From Allobosea sp. OK403 (lineage in GTDB: Bacteria > Pseudomonadota > Alphaproteobacteria > Rhizobiales > Beijerinckiaceae): a stretch of 64,000 nt of DNA. The notes beneath the pieces are model-generated. The model was not told where the DNA came from, searched no databases, and saw only the letters and a list, made by a program, of their open reading frames with translations. The first letter of the stretch is position 1; each line of letters starts with the position of its first letter. Position numbers and translations under genes: made by a program. Where the stretch lies: the NCBI RefSeq assembly GCF_900113835.1, contig NZ_FOQV01000012.1, positions 1 through 64,000 on the forward strand, given 5' to 3'. Positions 17,289 through 25,487 of the stretch are shown in pieces.

Positions 17289-17897
17289 TTAGGGTGGAGA
17301 GCGACACTCGCTGCTAGATCTTATTGAGGTCAGGCCGCGCAGCGCCAGACGGGCGGCGTCGCGGAGTTCAGACTCGCTGGCGCCGCCACGCGCCGCCACC
17401 TTGAGGCCCGAACGCAGGACCAGCAGCATCCGGCCGACAGCGTCGGTGTCGAGCCCCGCGTCAAGTTCGCCGGCCTCGACACCATCGCGAACTCTGGCAG
17501 AGAAGGCCGCGACTACCGTCTCGCCGGCGGCGTCATTGAGGGCGTTGATCTCCGGGTCCGAGCGGCTGAACTCGACAACCGACCCCACCCCCAGGCAGCC
17601 GCTTTCGACATCGTCGCTGGAGCCCAACCCGACCAGCAGGGCCGCCTCGATGCCTTCGGCCGCCGTCCCTTCCGCAAGGGCCTCGCGCATCTGCGCAACT
17701 GAGCCGGCCGCGTAGCGGCGCAGGGCCTCCAGGAACAGGCCGCGCTTGTCTCCGAAGGCGCCGTAGAGGCTTTGCCGGGCGATGCCCATACCTTCGAGCA
17801 AGTCGCTGGTCGAGGCCGCCTCGAACCCCTGGCGCGCGAACACCTTGATCGCGCTGGCGATCGCCTCGTCTCGATCGAACTCGGTAGGTCTGGCCAT
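17289..17897 (-). CDS. TetR-family transcriptional repressor
   Basis: 202 residues. The HTH is at about 10-55 (FDRDEAIASAIKVFARQGFE, then TSDLLEGMGIARQSLYGAFGD), followed by the helical ligand domain. It is divergent from the SDR gene at 18004 with 106 bp between. That gap carries three similar 13-bp sites, so it most likely represses the SDR/VOC pair and itself. The ligand is unknown; related pairs often respond to electrophiles. Confidence 0.9.
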   Translation of the reverse strand: MARPTEFDRDEAIASAIKVFARQGFEAASTSDLLEGMGIARQSLYGAFGDKRGLFLEALRRYAAGSVAQMREALAEGTAAEGIEAALLVGLGSSDDVESGCLGVGSVVEFSRSDPEINALNDAAGETVVAAFSARVRDGVEAGELDAGLDTDAVGRMLLVLRSGLKVAARGGASESELRDAARLALRGLTSIRSSSECRSPP

Positions 17898-17917
17898 GGT
17901 CGCATTCTACCAATTTT

Positions 17918-17987
17918 GATCGATCAGTCCAGAATGCCCTTGACTGAACGGTCCGGAATGAAGGATGAATTTAGGACCAATCAGTCA
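17918..17987. promoter_or_regulatory. Three candidate TetR operators
   Basis: GATCGATCAGTCC (17918-17930), GACTGAACGGTCC (17942-17954) and GACCAATCAGTCA (17975-17987) share the pattern GAYYRAWCRGTCM in the gap between the divergent TetR and SDR genes. The first two are 24 bp apart, so on nearly the same helix face; the third is 33 bp further. Confidence 0.6.
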
Positions 17988-18003
17988 ATAATGGGGATCG
18001 CAC

Positions 18004-18741
18004 TTGACCGCCACTTTCTCCCCCTCCGCGCCAGCCCTGATTTTCGGCGGCGCGCGCGGCATAGGCGCCGCCATCGTGCGTCGCCTCGCCGCCGAGGGAC
18101 GCCCCGTCGCCTTCACCTATGTCAGCGCGCCGGATCGAGCCGCCGCGCTGATCCAGGACATCGAAGCGGGCGGCGGGACGGCGCTTGCCATTCGGGCTGA
18201 CAGTGCTGATCCCGAGGCCGTGCGCCTGGCGGTCGAGGCCGCTGTCGAGCGCTTCGGCAAGCCAGAGGTGCTGGTCGTCAACGCCGGCATGCTGATGGGC
18301 GGCGCCATCGATCAGTTCGCCATGGACGACTTCGACCGCATGCTGGCAATCAATGTGCGCGGGGTGTTCGCCGCGATCCGCTACGCTGCCCCCCACCTGT
18401 TGCAGGGGAGGCGTATCGTCACCATCGGGAGCAACACCGCCGACCGGATCGGCTCGCCCGGTTCCAGCGTCTACGCCATGACCAAGGCCGCCGTGGCCCA
18501 GTTGGTGCGCGGCGCCGCGCTCGACTTCGCACCCCGCCAGATCACCATCAACAACGTTCAGCCCGGCCCGGTGGAAACGGATATGACCGCTGACCTGATG
18601 GCGTATATCGTTCCCAAGCTGCCGCTGGGCCGCATCGGCAAGCCGGATGAAATCGCCGACTTGGTCGCTTGGCTGACGGGCCGTGGAGCCGGCTACATGA
18701 CCGGCGCTAGCCTGACCATCGACGGCGGATGGACCGCCTAG
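18004..18741 (+). CDS. SDR-family oxidoreductase
   Basis: 245 residues from a TTG start at 18004, preceded by GGGGATCG; no ATG fits the family N-terminus. GGARGIG is at residues 15-21, NAG at 93-95, Ser143, Tyr157 and Lys161 (YAMTK). The first residue of the usual TGxxxGIG is Gly rather than Thr. It is the first gene after the TetR operators and is followed by the VOC gene after 66 bp. Substrate unknown. Confidence 0.87.
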   Translation: MTATFSPSAPALIFGGARGIGAAIVRRLAAEGRPVAFTYVSAPDRAAALIQDIEAGGGTALAIRADSADPEAVRLAVEAAVERFGKPEVLVVNAGMLMGGAIDQFAMDDFDRMLAINVRGVFAAIRYAAPHLLQGRRIVTIGSNTADRIGSPGSSVYAMTKAAVAQLVRGAALDFAPRQITINNVQPGPVETDMTADLMAYIVPKLPLGRIGKPDEIADLVAWLTGRGAGYMTGASLTIDGGWTA

Positions 18742-18807
18742 CCATGCGGTCAGCCGCTCGTCTCCGCGCTCGATGATCTCGCACAGGCCCTCTTTGGAGA
18801 TAAAACT

Positions 18808-19182
18808 ATGTTCACTCACGTCATGATCGGCAGCAACGACCTGGAGCGGGCTCGAGATTTCTACGACGCGACATTTGCCGCGTTAGGAGGCGAGCCTGGC
18901 GAGATCGATGCCAGAGGCAGGCTGATCTATGTCCACAAGGGCGGTCGGCTGATGATCACGAAGCCGATCGACGGCAATCCAGCGACCGCGGCCAACGGTG
19001 GGACTATCGGTATCGCCGCTGCGAGCCGTGACCATGTTCTCGCATGGCATAAGGCCGGCACCACGCAGGGTGGGATGGCGATCGAGAGCCCACCCAGCGA
19101 GCGCCCGAACGGAGCCTTCGTCGCCTATCTTCGCGATCCGGACGGAAACAAGCTCACCGCGCGCACTCTGCCGACGAAGTAA
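18808..19182 (+). CDS. VOC-superfamily (glyoxalase/bleomycin resistance-like) protein
   Basis: 124 residues, a single vicinal-oxygen-chelate domain. It opens with HVMIGSNDLERARDFYDATF, typical of the first beta-alpha module, and closes with FVAYLRDPDGNKLTA. Metal ligand candidates are His4 (FTHVMIG) and a C-terminal acid. Small proteins of this kind act as lyases, isomerases or binding proteins. It probably shares a transcript with the SDR under TetR control. GGAGATAAAACT precedes the ATG. Confidence 0.82.
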   Translation: MFTHVMIGSNDLERARDFYDATFAALGGEPGEIDARGRLIYVHKGGRLMITKPIDGNPATAANGGTIGIAAASRDHVLAWHKAGTTQGGMAIESPPSERPNGAFVAYLRDPDGNKLTARTLPTK

Positions 19183-19647
19183 CACGATCGGCAACAGCCG
19201 CTCCGAAGATCATCCCGCTTTTCGGGACATCCGCCGGCAAGCGGACGGTCCAGTCGCGGCCTCACCTTTCGGGTCGATCGGCCCGCCTGGAAGCGGACCT
19301 CGCCGCAGTCCCAGATGGGTCGGGAGCTGACCTTCGGCGGCACACAAGGAATGTCCGGTTTCGGGCGATCTTCCAGTGTCTGGTTGTGGCGCATCGCCGG
19401 CATCGGGCAAGCCGGCTTTTCAGGCAAGCTATCGTGCGAGCTGCAAATCATCACGCGAGCTGGCCCTGGGCAACCACTGGGCTGACGCCGGAGATGGTTA
19501 GAGCCCGCCCTCATCCTGAGGAGCCTGGCCTCAAATGAACCGAGCGATATCAAAGATTTCCGATCGCGCACTATCGCCCGCGCCGTCATTCCGGACCCGA
19601 GGGCTGCGCCCGGAATGATGGTGCATGGGTGGTCGGGACAGAAGCCT
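19183..19647. other. Intergenic gap with composite repeat
   Basis: 465 bases between two convergent genes. The left half (about 19225-19457) is the composite repeat; the rest shows no gene, hairpin with T-run or other feature. Confidence 0.5.
19349..19457 (+). repeat. Composite repeat, copy B
   Basis: Starts with the dispersed half-unit GAATGTCCGGTTTCGGGCGA, continues through CCAGTGTCTGGTTGTGGCGC and ends with CATCGGGCAAGCCGGCTTTT and GAGCTGCAAATCATCACGCG, matching 10351-10455. It shows that the 45-bp repeat can be embedded in a longer element. Confidence 0.8.
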
Positions 19648-20745
19648 CTAGGCGCTGCCGATCCGCATCCCGGTCTGCTTGTCGAAGAGACGCAAGGCTG
19701 CCGTCTGGGCTCCGAAGGCGACTGTCTCGCCGGGCCTGAAGGAGGCCGTCGCCGGCGCGCGCGCCACCACGCTGCCCTGCGGCAGGTCCAGCAGCACGAA
19801 GGTCTCCGGGCCATGCGGCTCGCAGACCCGCACCTTGCCTTCGATGCGGATGGGGAAGGGGGCCTCGCCCCCGGACAGCAGCTGCAGCTCGTGGGGCCTG
19901 ATGCCGAGGATGACGGTCTGGCCGGGCGCGAGCGGCGGCAGCCCCGTGACGCGGGAGAGATCGACTGCGGCGCCGTTGGCCTCGGGCGTAAGCCCGCCAC
20001 CCGTCGCGACGGCGTCGATCATGTTCATCTCGGGCGTGCCGATGAAGCGCGCGGTGAAGATGTCCGCCGGCCGGTTGTAGAGCTCCATCGGCGAACCGAC
20101 CTGCAGGATGGAGCCGTCGCGCATGACGACGATGCGGTCGGCCAGCGACATGGCCTCGACCTGATCATGCGTGACGAAGACGATCGTGCTGCCCAGGCGC
20201 TGATGCAGCTGCTTGATTTCCAGGCGCATCTGCCCGCGCAATTGGGCGTCGAGATTGGACAGCGGCTCGTCGAACAGGAAGGCCACGGGATCGCGCACCA
20301 TGGCGCGGCCGATGGCGACGCGCTGCCTCTGCCCGCCCGATAGCGCAGCCGGCCGCCGGTCGAGATAAGGCTCGAGGCTGAGCGTGCGGGCAGTCTCGCG
20401 AATGCGGGCCTGCTTCTGCGCCTTGGAGAGCTTCGACGTGTAGAGCCCGAAGCCGATATTCTGCGCCACCGTCAGATGCGGGTAGATCGCGTAGTTCTGG
20501 AACACCATCGCGATGTTGCGGTGCTTCGGCTCGTGGTTGTTGACCACCTCGCCGCCAATGCGCAGCGTGCCGCCCGAAATCGGCTCCAGCCCCGCGATCA
20601 TCCGCAGCGTCGTCGATTTGCCGCAGCCGGAGGGGCCGACGAGAACGACGAATTCGCCGTCCTCGATGGTGAGGTCGATGCCGCGGACGGTGGTGACGGT
20701 GCCGTAGCGCTTGACGATCTGTTGCAGCTCGATGCGTGCCATCAT
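19648..20745 (-). CDS. ABC transporter ATP-binding protein, UgpC/MalK type
   Basis: 365 residues. Walker A GPSGCGKST is at 37-45, the signature LSGGQ at 135-139 and Walker B FLFDEP at 156-161, followed by SNLDAQLR. The C-terminal 110 residues form the MalK-type regulatory OB-fold (FIGTPEMNMI, then LGIRPHELQL). It overlaps the lyase stop codon, so it is translationally coupled; Met2 at 20742 is an equally good start after GGAGGGTGC. It powers the sugar-type importer at 22254-25354. Confidence 0.92.
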   Translation of the reverse strand: MMARIELQQIVKRYGTVTTVRGIDLTIEDGEFVVLVGPSGCGKSTTLRMIAGLEPISGGTLRIGGEVVNNHEPKHRNIAMVFQNYAIYPHLTVAQNIGFGLYTSKLSKAQKQARIRETARTLSLEPYLDRRPAALSGGQRQRVAIGRAMVRDPVAFLFDEPLSNLDAQLRGQMRLEIKQLHQRLGSTIVFVTHDQVEAMSLADRIVVMRDGSILQVGSPMELYNRPADIFTARFIGTPEMNMIDAVATGGGLTPEANGAAVDLSRVTGLPPLAPGQTVILGIRPHELQLLSGGEAPFPIRIEGKVRVCEPHGPETFVLLDLPQGSVVARAPATASFRPGETVAFGAQTAALRLFDKQTGMRIGSA

Positions 20746-22250
20746 GCACCCTCCGCAATCTCGAATGTGCGGCGGTCGAGCTCGGCTGCGGCTTGCGCCT
20801 CACGCGCGGCGATTTGTTGGGCTTTTGTCTCGAAACCCACTAACGCCGCGCGATAACCGTCGAGCGCGCGGTCGAGCGCTGCGGGTGCGGGACCGCCGAA
20901 ACGGTCCCGCACCGCGACGAAATGCTCGGGCGAGACCATCCGCGCGAATTGCGCCGCATCGGCGGAAGGCGAGCGGCCGACATGATGCTCGAAGGCCGTC
21001 TTGAAGGCGCCAAAGCCGTCGGTGGGAAGGTCGCCCGCCATCGCCACGACGGCGCGCGCGACATCGGCGGCGATCTCATGGCCGAGCCGGAAGGACAGCC
21101 CTTCGCTGCGCACCAGCCAATCCGCCAGCTCCGTGATCGTGGCACAGGACCGGCTGAGATTGACGGCGACCCGGTCGGGGTCGATCCGCCCCGCCTCGAT
21201 CGTCGCGGTCATCAGGTCGAGCACGCGCAGCCCGGCGTCTATAGCCTGGTAGCCCATCTCATGGGTTTCGGCCTCGCTGTCGGTCATGTCCGTGAAGGGC
21301 GTGTTGTGCATCACGTCGACGACGGCGCGCGCACGGCCGCAGGTCTGGCTCGCGAGATGGCGCAAATGCTCGAACGGCACCGGATTGCGCTTCTGCGGCA
21401 TGATCGAGGAGATCTGCACGAAGGCGTTGGGCAGATAGAGCTGGCCGACCTCGAAGCTCGACCAGAACTGGAAATCCTGGATCGGCCGGCCCAGATGCAG
21501 GAACAGGAGCCCGATGGCGCTGTAGGTCGAGGTCAGGTAGTCGGTGGCCGCGATGCAGGAATAGGCATTCTGCAGCGGAGCGGCGAAGCCGAGCAGCCAG
21601 GCCACGCGATGCCGGTCGATCGGGAAGCCCGACGTTGTGATCGCGGCCGCGCCCATCGGGCTCAGATCGACGATCGCGCGCGCCGCCTCGATCCGCTCGA
21701 TATCGCGGATCAGCACCTCGATGATCGCGCCGAGATAATGTCCATAGGTCGTGGGTTGGGCCGGCTGCCCATGGGTATAGGCCACGATCAGGACGTCGCG
21801 GTCGCGTGTCGCCACCGCGACCAGCCCCGCCAGCAGGCGGCGGCATGCAGCGAGCAAGCCGTCGATGCGCGGCTTCAGGTCGAGCTTGAGAAAACAGTGG
21901 TCGATGTCGTTGCGCGAGCGGGCGGTGTGCAGCCGGCCGCCGATATCGGCCCCAGTGCGCTGCTTGAGCTCGCGCTCCATGTAGAAAAAGTAGTCCTCGA
22001 CATCGCCGCCATAGGCGAGGGCGGCCGGATCGATCTCCCGCTCCATCGCCTGCAGCGCACGCGCGATCGCCGCGCCCTGGTTTGCATCGAGGATACTGGT
22101 TTCGACCAGCATGACGAGATGCGCGCGATCGATGCGGCGCAGCGCCTGCGCGTGGAAATGGCGGGCGCCGTCGAAGAGCGGCTTCAGCACCGTCTCGCGA
22201 TAGACCGGATCGGGAAAGCGCGAGTGGTCGTTGATCTGCAGTGAACCCAT
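20742..22250 (-). CDS. Argininosuccinate lyase-like enzyme (aspartase/fumarase superfamily)
   Basis: 502 residues. The three superfamily regions are clear: HTARSRNDID near residue 110, AYTHGQPAQPTTYGHY near 160, and SSIMPQKRNP with Met284 and the catalytic serine at 281/282. It therefore cleaves or forms a C-N bond by fumarate-type elimination. It is embedded in an ABC uptake operon under a LacI regulator, not with arginine genes. So it probably degrades the imported compound, for instance an N-succinyl or aspartate-linked amine, rather than making arginine. The call of the superfamily is firm; the substrate is open. Confidence 0.82.
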   Translation of the reverse strand: MGSLQINDHSRFPDPVYRETVLKPLFDGARHFHAQALRRIDRAHLVMLVETSILDANQGAAIARALQAMEREIDPAALAYGGDVEDYFFYMERELKQRTGADIGGRLHTARSRNDIDHCFLKLDLKPRIDGLLAACRRLLAGLVAVATRDRDVLIVAYTHGQPAQPTTYGHYLGAIIEVLIRDIERIEAARAIVDLSPMGAAAITTSGFPIDRHRVAWLLGFAAPLQNAYSCIAATDYLTSTYSAIGLLFLHLGRPIQDFQFWSSFEVGQLYLPNAFVQISSIMPQKRNPVPFEHLRHLASQTCGRARAVVDVMHNTPFTDMTDSEAETHEMGYQAIDAGLRVLDLMTATIEAGRIDPDRVAVNLSRSCATITELADWLVRSEGLSFRLGHEIAADVARAVVAMAGDLPTDGFGAFKTAFEHHVGRSPSADAAQFARMVSPEHFVAVRDRFGGPAPAALDRALDGYRAALVGFETKAQQIAAREAQAAAELDRRTFEIAEGA

Positions 22251-22253
22251 GGA

Positions 22254-23102
22254 TCAGCCCTTGACTCCGGCGAGCATGACGCCGCGCACGATGTAGCGTT
22301 GGAAGAACAGGAAGATCGCCAGCGTCGGCAGGGTGGCGAGCGCCGCGCCGGTCATGATCAGCTCCCACTGAATCGACTGCTCGACCGCGAAGCTGGAGAG
22401 GCCGACCGGCAGCGTGTAGAGCGAGGGATCGGTCGTCACGATCAGCGGCCAGAAGAAGGCCGTCCAGTTGCCGAGGAAGGTGAAGATCGCCAGCGCCGAG
22501 AGCGCGGGCGTGACCAGCGGCAGCGCCACTTTCCACCAGATCGCGAACTCGTTGAGCCCGTCGACCCGCGCCGCCTCCAGGAAATCGTTCGGCACGGTCT
22601 CGAAGAACTGCCGCATCAGGAAGACGCCGAAGGCGGTGACCAGGCCCGGGAACATGATGCCCAGATAGCTGTCGATCCAGCCGAGCTTGCTGGCCATCAG
22701 ATACCACGGGATGACGAGCATCTCGGTCGGGATCATCAGCGTCGACAGGATCGCCAGGAAGACGAGGCGCCGGCCCGGAAACGCGAATTTGGCGAGGGTG
22801 TAGGCGACGAGGCTGTCGAAGAACAGGCAGGACAGGGTGACGACGGTGGCGATGATCGTCGAGTTCGCGAACCAGCGCACGAAGCGCCCGTCGGACAGCA
22901 CCTTGACGTAGTTGGCAAGCGTCGGCTGGTCCGGGATCAGGCGCAAATCGTAGACTTGGCCGGCCGATTTCAGCGAGGTCGAGAACATGAAGAGCAGCGG
23001 CGTGATCATGACCACGCCGCCGAGGAACAGGATCGTCCAGGCGACGATGCGGCCGGGGCGCAGATTGCCATAGGCCTGCAGGGGCTGCGTCTGCGTGCTC
23101 AT
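22254..23102 (-). CDS. ABC transporter permease, MalG/UgpE type
   Basis: 282 residues with six likely membrane helices, the first near 20-40 (AWTILFLGGVVMITPLLFMF). The EAA motif is seen as FLEAARVDGLNEFAIWWKVALP (about 173-194). The C-terminus ends in FLFFQRYIVRGVMLAGVKG, typical of the family. It starts 1 bp from the MalF-type gene and ends 3 bp before the lyase gene, so it is tightly operonic. Confidence 0.92.
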   Translation of the reverse strand: MSTQTQPLQAYGNLRPGRIVAWTILFLGGVVMITPLLFMFSTSLKSAGQVYDLRLIPDQPTLANYVKVLSDGRFVRWFANSTIIATVVTLSCLFFDSLVAYTLAKFAFPGRRLVFLAILSTLMIPTEMLVIPWYLMASKLGWIDSYLGIMFPGLVTAFGVFLMRQFFETVPNDFLEAARVDGLNEFAIWWKVALPLVTPALSALAIFTFLGNWTAFFWPLIVTTDPSLYTLPVGLSSFAVEQSIQWELIMTGAALATLPTLAIFLFFQRYIVRGVMLAGVKG

Positions 23103-23103
23103 C

Positions 23104-24033
23104 TCAGCGGCTCCTCAGGATCCAGAGCTGCGCCATCGAGATCGAGAACAGGATCACGAACAGCACCACGGTCTGCGCCGCGGCATAGCCCATCTGGTAG
23201 GAGGAAAAGGCGGTCTGATAGATCATCAGCACCAGCGGCTTGGTCGAATTGAGCGGCCCGCCGGGATCGTTGCTGGTCATGTTGTAGACCTGGTCGAAGA
23301 TCCGCAGGAAGCCGATCGACGAGAACACGACGAGGAACACCGTCGTCGGCTTCAGCAGCGGAATGGTGATGCGCCGCAGGATCGCGCCTTCGCCCAGCCC
23401 GTCGATGCGCGCGGCCTCGTAATAGCTCGTCGGGATGGCGCGCAGCCCCGCCATGAAGATGATGATCTGGAAGCCGAGATGCGCCCAGATCGCGGTCAGC
23501 ATGATCGCTGGCAGGGCCTGCTCGATCGAGCGCAGGAAGGGCTGGGCCGGGAGGCCGAGCGAGCCCAGGATGCTGTTGATCACGCCGATCGGCGGGGGCT
23601 GGTAGAACCAGCGCCAGACCCAGGCCATCGCCGCGGCGGTCGTCAGATAGGGCAGGAAATACAGCGCGCGGATCAGCCCGTGCAGGACGGTGACGCGGTC
23701 GAGATAATAGGCGATGACGAAGGAGAGGACGATCGCGATCGGCGTGCCGAAAACGAGATAGGCGAAGGTGTTGCGGAACACCTGCCAAAAAACGGGATCG
23801 GCGAAGAGCTTGCGGTAATTGTCGAGCCCGATGAAGCGGGCCTCGTTGAGCAGGTCCCAATCGGTCAGCGAGAGATAGAACCCCTGCAGCGTCGGGTAGA
23901 AGCGAACGGCGGCGAAGAACAGGACGGGCAGGGCGAGGAACGTCCAGGCCCAGACGATCTGCTTCGTCGCGATCGACAGCCTTCCCCAGGGGCCACTGAG
24001 GCCGGCGCTCCGGGGCGATGGCAGCGCGGTCAT
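23104..24033 (-). CDS. ABC transporter permease, MalF/UgpA type
   Basis: 309 residues with about six membrane segments; the first is near 30-50 (WAWTFLALPVLFFAAVRFYP). The EAA loop is YYEAARIDGLGEGAILRRITIP (about 213-234). It pairs with the MalG-type permease downstream and with the binding protein upstream. The ATPase contact loop is intact, so the transporter should work. Confidence 0.92.
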   Translation of the reverse strand: MTALPSPRSAGLSGPWGRLSIATKQIVWAWTFLALPVLFFAAVRFYPTLQGFYLSLTDWDLLNEARFIGLDNYRKLFADPVFWQVFRNTFAYLVFGTPIAIVLSFVIAYYLDRVTVLHGLIRALYFLPYLTTAAAMAWVWRWFYQPPPIGVINSILGSLGLPAQPFLRSIEQALPAIMLTAIWAHLGFQIIIFMAGLRAIPTSYYEAARIDGLGEGAILRRITIPLLKPTTVFLVVFSSIGFLRIFDQVYNMTSNDPGGPLNSTKPLVLMIYQTAFSSYQMGYAAAQTVVLFVILFSISMAQLWILRSR

Positions 24034-24070
24034 GCGCGGTCCTCCTGTTGCTCGCGGATCGATCGGCCCC

Positions 24071-25354
24071 TTACTTGCCCTTGAACTTGTCGAGGATCGC
24101 CTGCTCGCGCGTGGCGGCCGCCGAGAGCGCCTCCTTGATCGGCGTATTCTTCAGGAGCACGGCGTTGATCATGTCGATCGAGACCTGGCGCTGGGCCGCC
24201 TCGTCCACCATCGGTGGCGTCGCGGCATACTCCAGGCCGCGGATGAACGGGCCATAGATCGGGTCCTTGATGTTGGCCTCCGTCAGCGCCACAGCGCGGC
24301 GGGCCGGCAATTCGCCGACCTTGTCGAGCCAGACCGTCATCGCCTTCTCCGACGAGACGAAAGCCAGGAACTTCTCGGCGGCGGCGAGCTTCTCGCCGGT
24401 CGCCGAAGCGCCGATGGCGTTGGCGAAATAACTGCCGAAATTCGCCTTCCTGCCGTCCTGCGTCGGCAGCTCCGCGACGCCCCATTTGAAGCCCTGGATC
24501 GTCTTGTAGGAGGCGATGCGGAAGGTGCCGTCGATCACCATGCCGGCGAGCCCGCCGCGGAAGGCGGCCTGGCCTTCATCCATGAAGCCTTCCTGCCCGA
24601 TGCGATGGAGCTTCTGCAGTCCGGTGTAGAATTCGAGCGATTTGGCGCCGGCCTCGCTGTTGTAGGCGACCTTGCTGCCGTCAGCGCTGTAGGATTCGCC
24701 GCCATATTGGCGAACGAGAATCTCGCGCCACCAGTTGTGGTCCTGGCGTGCGATATCGAGCGCCATGCCGACTTGCTGGAAGTTACCTGCCGCATCGCGC
24801 CTGGTGATCGCCTTGGCGGCCGCCACCAGTTCGTCCAGCGTCTGCGGCGGCTTGTCCGGATCGAGCCCCGCCTTCTGGAACAGGTCCTTGTTGTAGAACA
24901 GCGCCATGCTGCGCACCGCCGTCGGCAGGCCGTAATACTGCCCGCCGCGCTTCATCGCCGAGACGATCGGGAAGAAGTCGCGCTCGATCTCGGCATCCTT
25001 GAAGCTGGCCTTCGGCAAAGGCTGCACCAGCTTGCCGGCGATGAAGGTGTCCAGCCAGCCATAGAAGAGCTGCATCACGTCTGGTCCGCGGCCCGCTGCC
25101 TTCGCCGCGATCAGGCGCGTCTGATAGTCGGCATAGGGAAAGGTGACCTGCTTGACCGTGATCCCGGGATTTTCGGCCTCGAACTGCTTGATCACCTCGC
25201 TCATCGCCTGGACGCGGGTGTCGAAGACATATTGCCAGTACTGAATCTCGACCGCCCGGGCGCCGCTGGCGCCCGAGGACAGGATGCCGAGCGCAATCGT
25301 CGCGGCAAGCAGCGGCCGGCGCAGCCACAGGCGGGCGATCGTCGCAAACCTCAT
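24071..25354 (-). CDS. ABC transporter sugar-type substrate-binding protein
   Basis: 427 residues with a Sec signal (LRRPLLAATIALGILSSGAS, likely cut after ARAVE near residue 35). The body matches family 1 extracellular solute-binding proteins: QFEAENPGITVKQVTFPYADY (about 61-81) and AVRSMALFYNKDLFQKAGLDPDKP (about 146-169). It is periplasmic and gives the importer its specificity. GGGAGGA is six bases before the ATG. The promoter and a LacI operator lie directly upstream. Confidence 0.9.
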   Translation of the reverse strand: MRFATIARLWLRRPLLAATIALGILSSGASGARAVEIQYWQYVFDTRVQAMSEVIKQFEAENPGITVKQVTFPYADYQTRLIAAKAAGRGPDVMQLFYGWLDTFIAGKLVQPLPKASFKDAEIERDFFPIVSAMKRGGQYYGLPTAVRSMALFYNKDLFQKAGLDPDKPPQTLDELVAAAKAITRRDAAGNFQQVGMALDIARQDHNWWREILVRQYGGESYSADGSKVAYNSEAGAKSLEFYTGLQKLHRIGQEGFMDEGQAAFRGGLAGMVIDGTFRIASYKTIQGFKWGVAELPTQDGRKANFGSYFANAIGASATGEKLAAAEKFLAFVSSEKAMTVWLDKVGELPARRAVALTEANIKDPIYGPFIRGLEYAATPPMVDEAAQRQVSIDMINAVLLKNTPIKEALSAAATREQAILDKFKGK

Positions 25355-25394
25355 CAGAATTCCTCCCAGGCTTCACTGTTGGCCAGTGTATTGT

Positions 25395-25406
25395 GCAAGC
25401 GCTTGC
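25395..25406. promoter_or_regulatory. LacI-family operator 1
   Basis: The perfect palindrome GCAAGCGCTTGC (within TGCAAGCGCTTGCA) lies just downstream of the -10 of the binding-protein promoter, so a bound LacI-type repressor would block transcription. An identical site is at 25513-25524. Confidence 0.8.
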
Positions 25407-25434
25407 ATGATAAGGCGCCGATAGCATTTGTCAA
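25407..25434 (-). promoter_or_regulatory. Promoter of the sugar ABC/lyase operon
   Basis: On the minus strand TTGACA (25434-25429) and TATCAT (25412-25407) are separated by 16 bases, a near-consensus sigma-70-type promoter. The LacI operator follows at once. Confidence 0.65.
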
Positions 25435-25487
25435 TTGTGGTAATTTCAAGCTAGATTTGCCGTTGAACACAGGGGTTTGGCTTCTCG

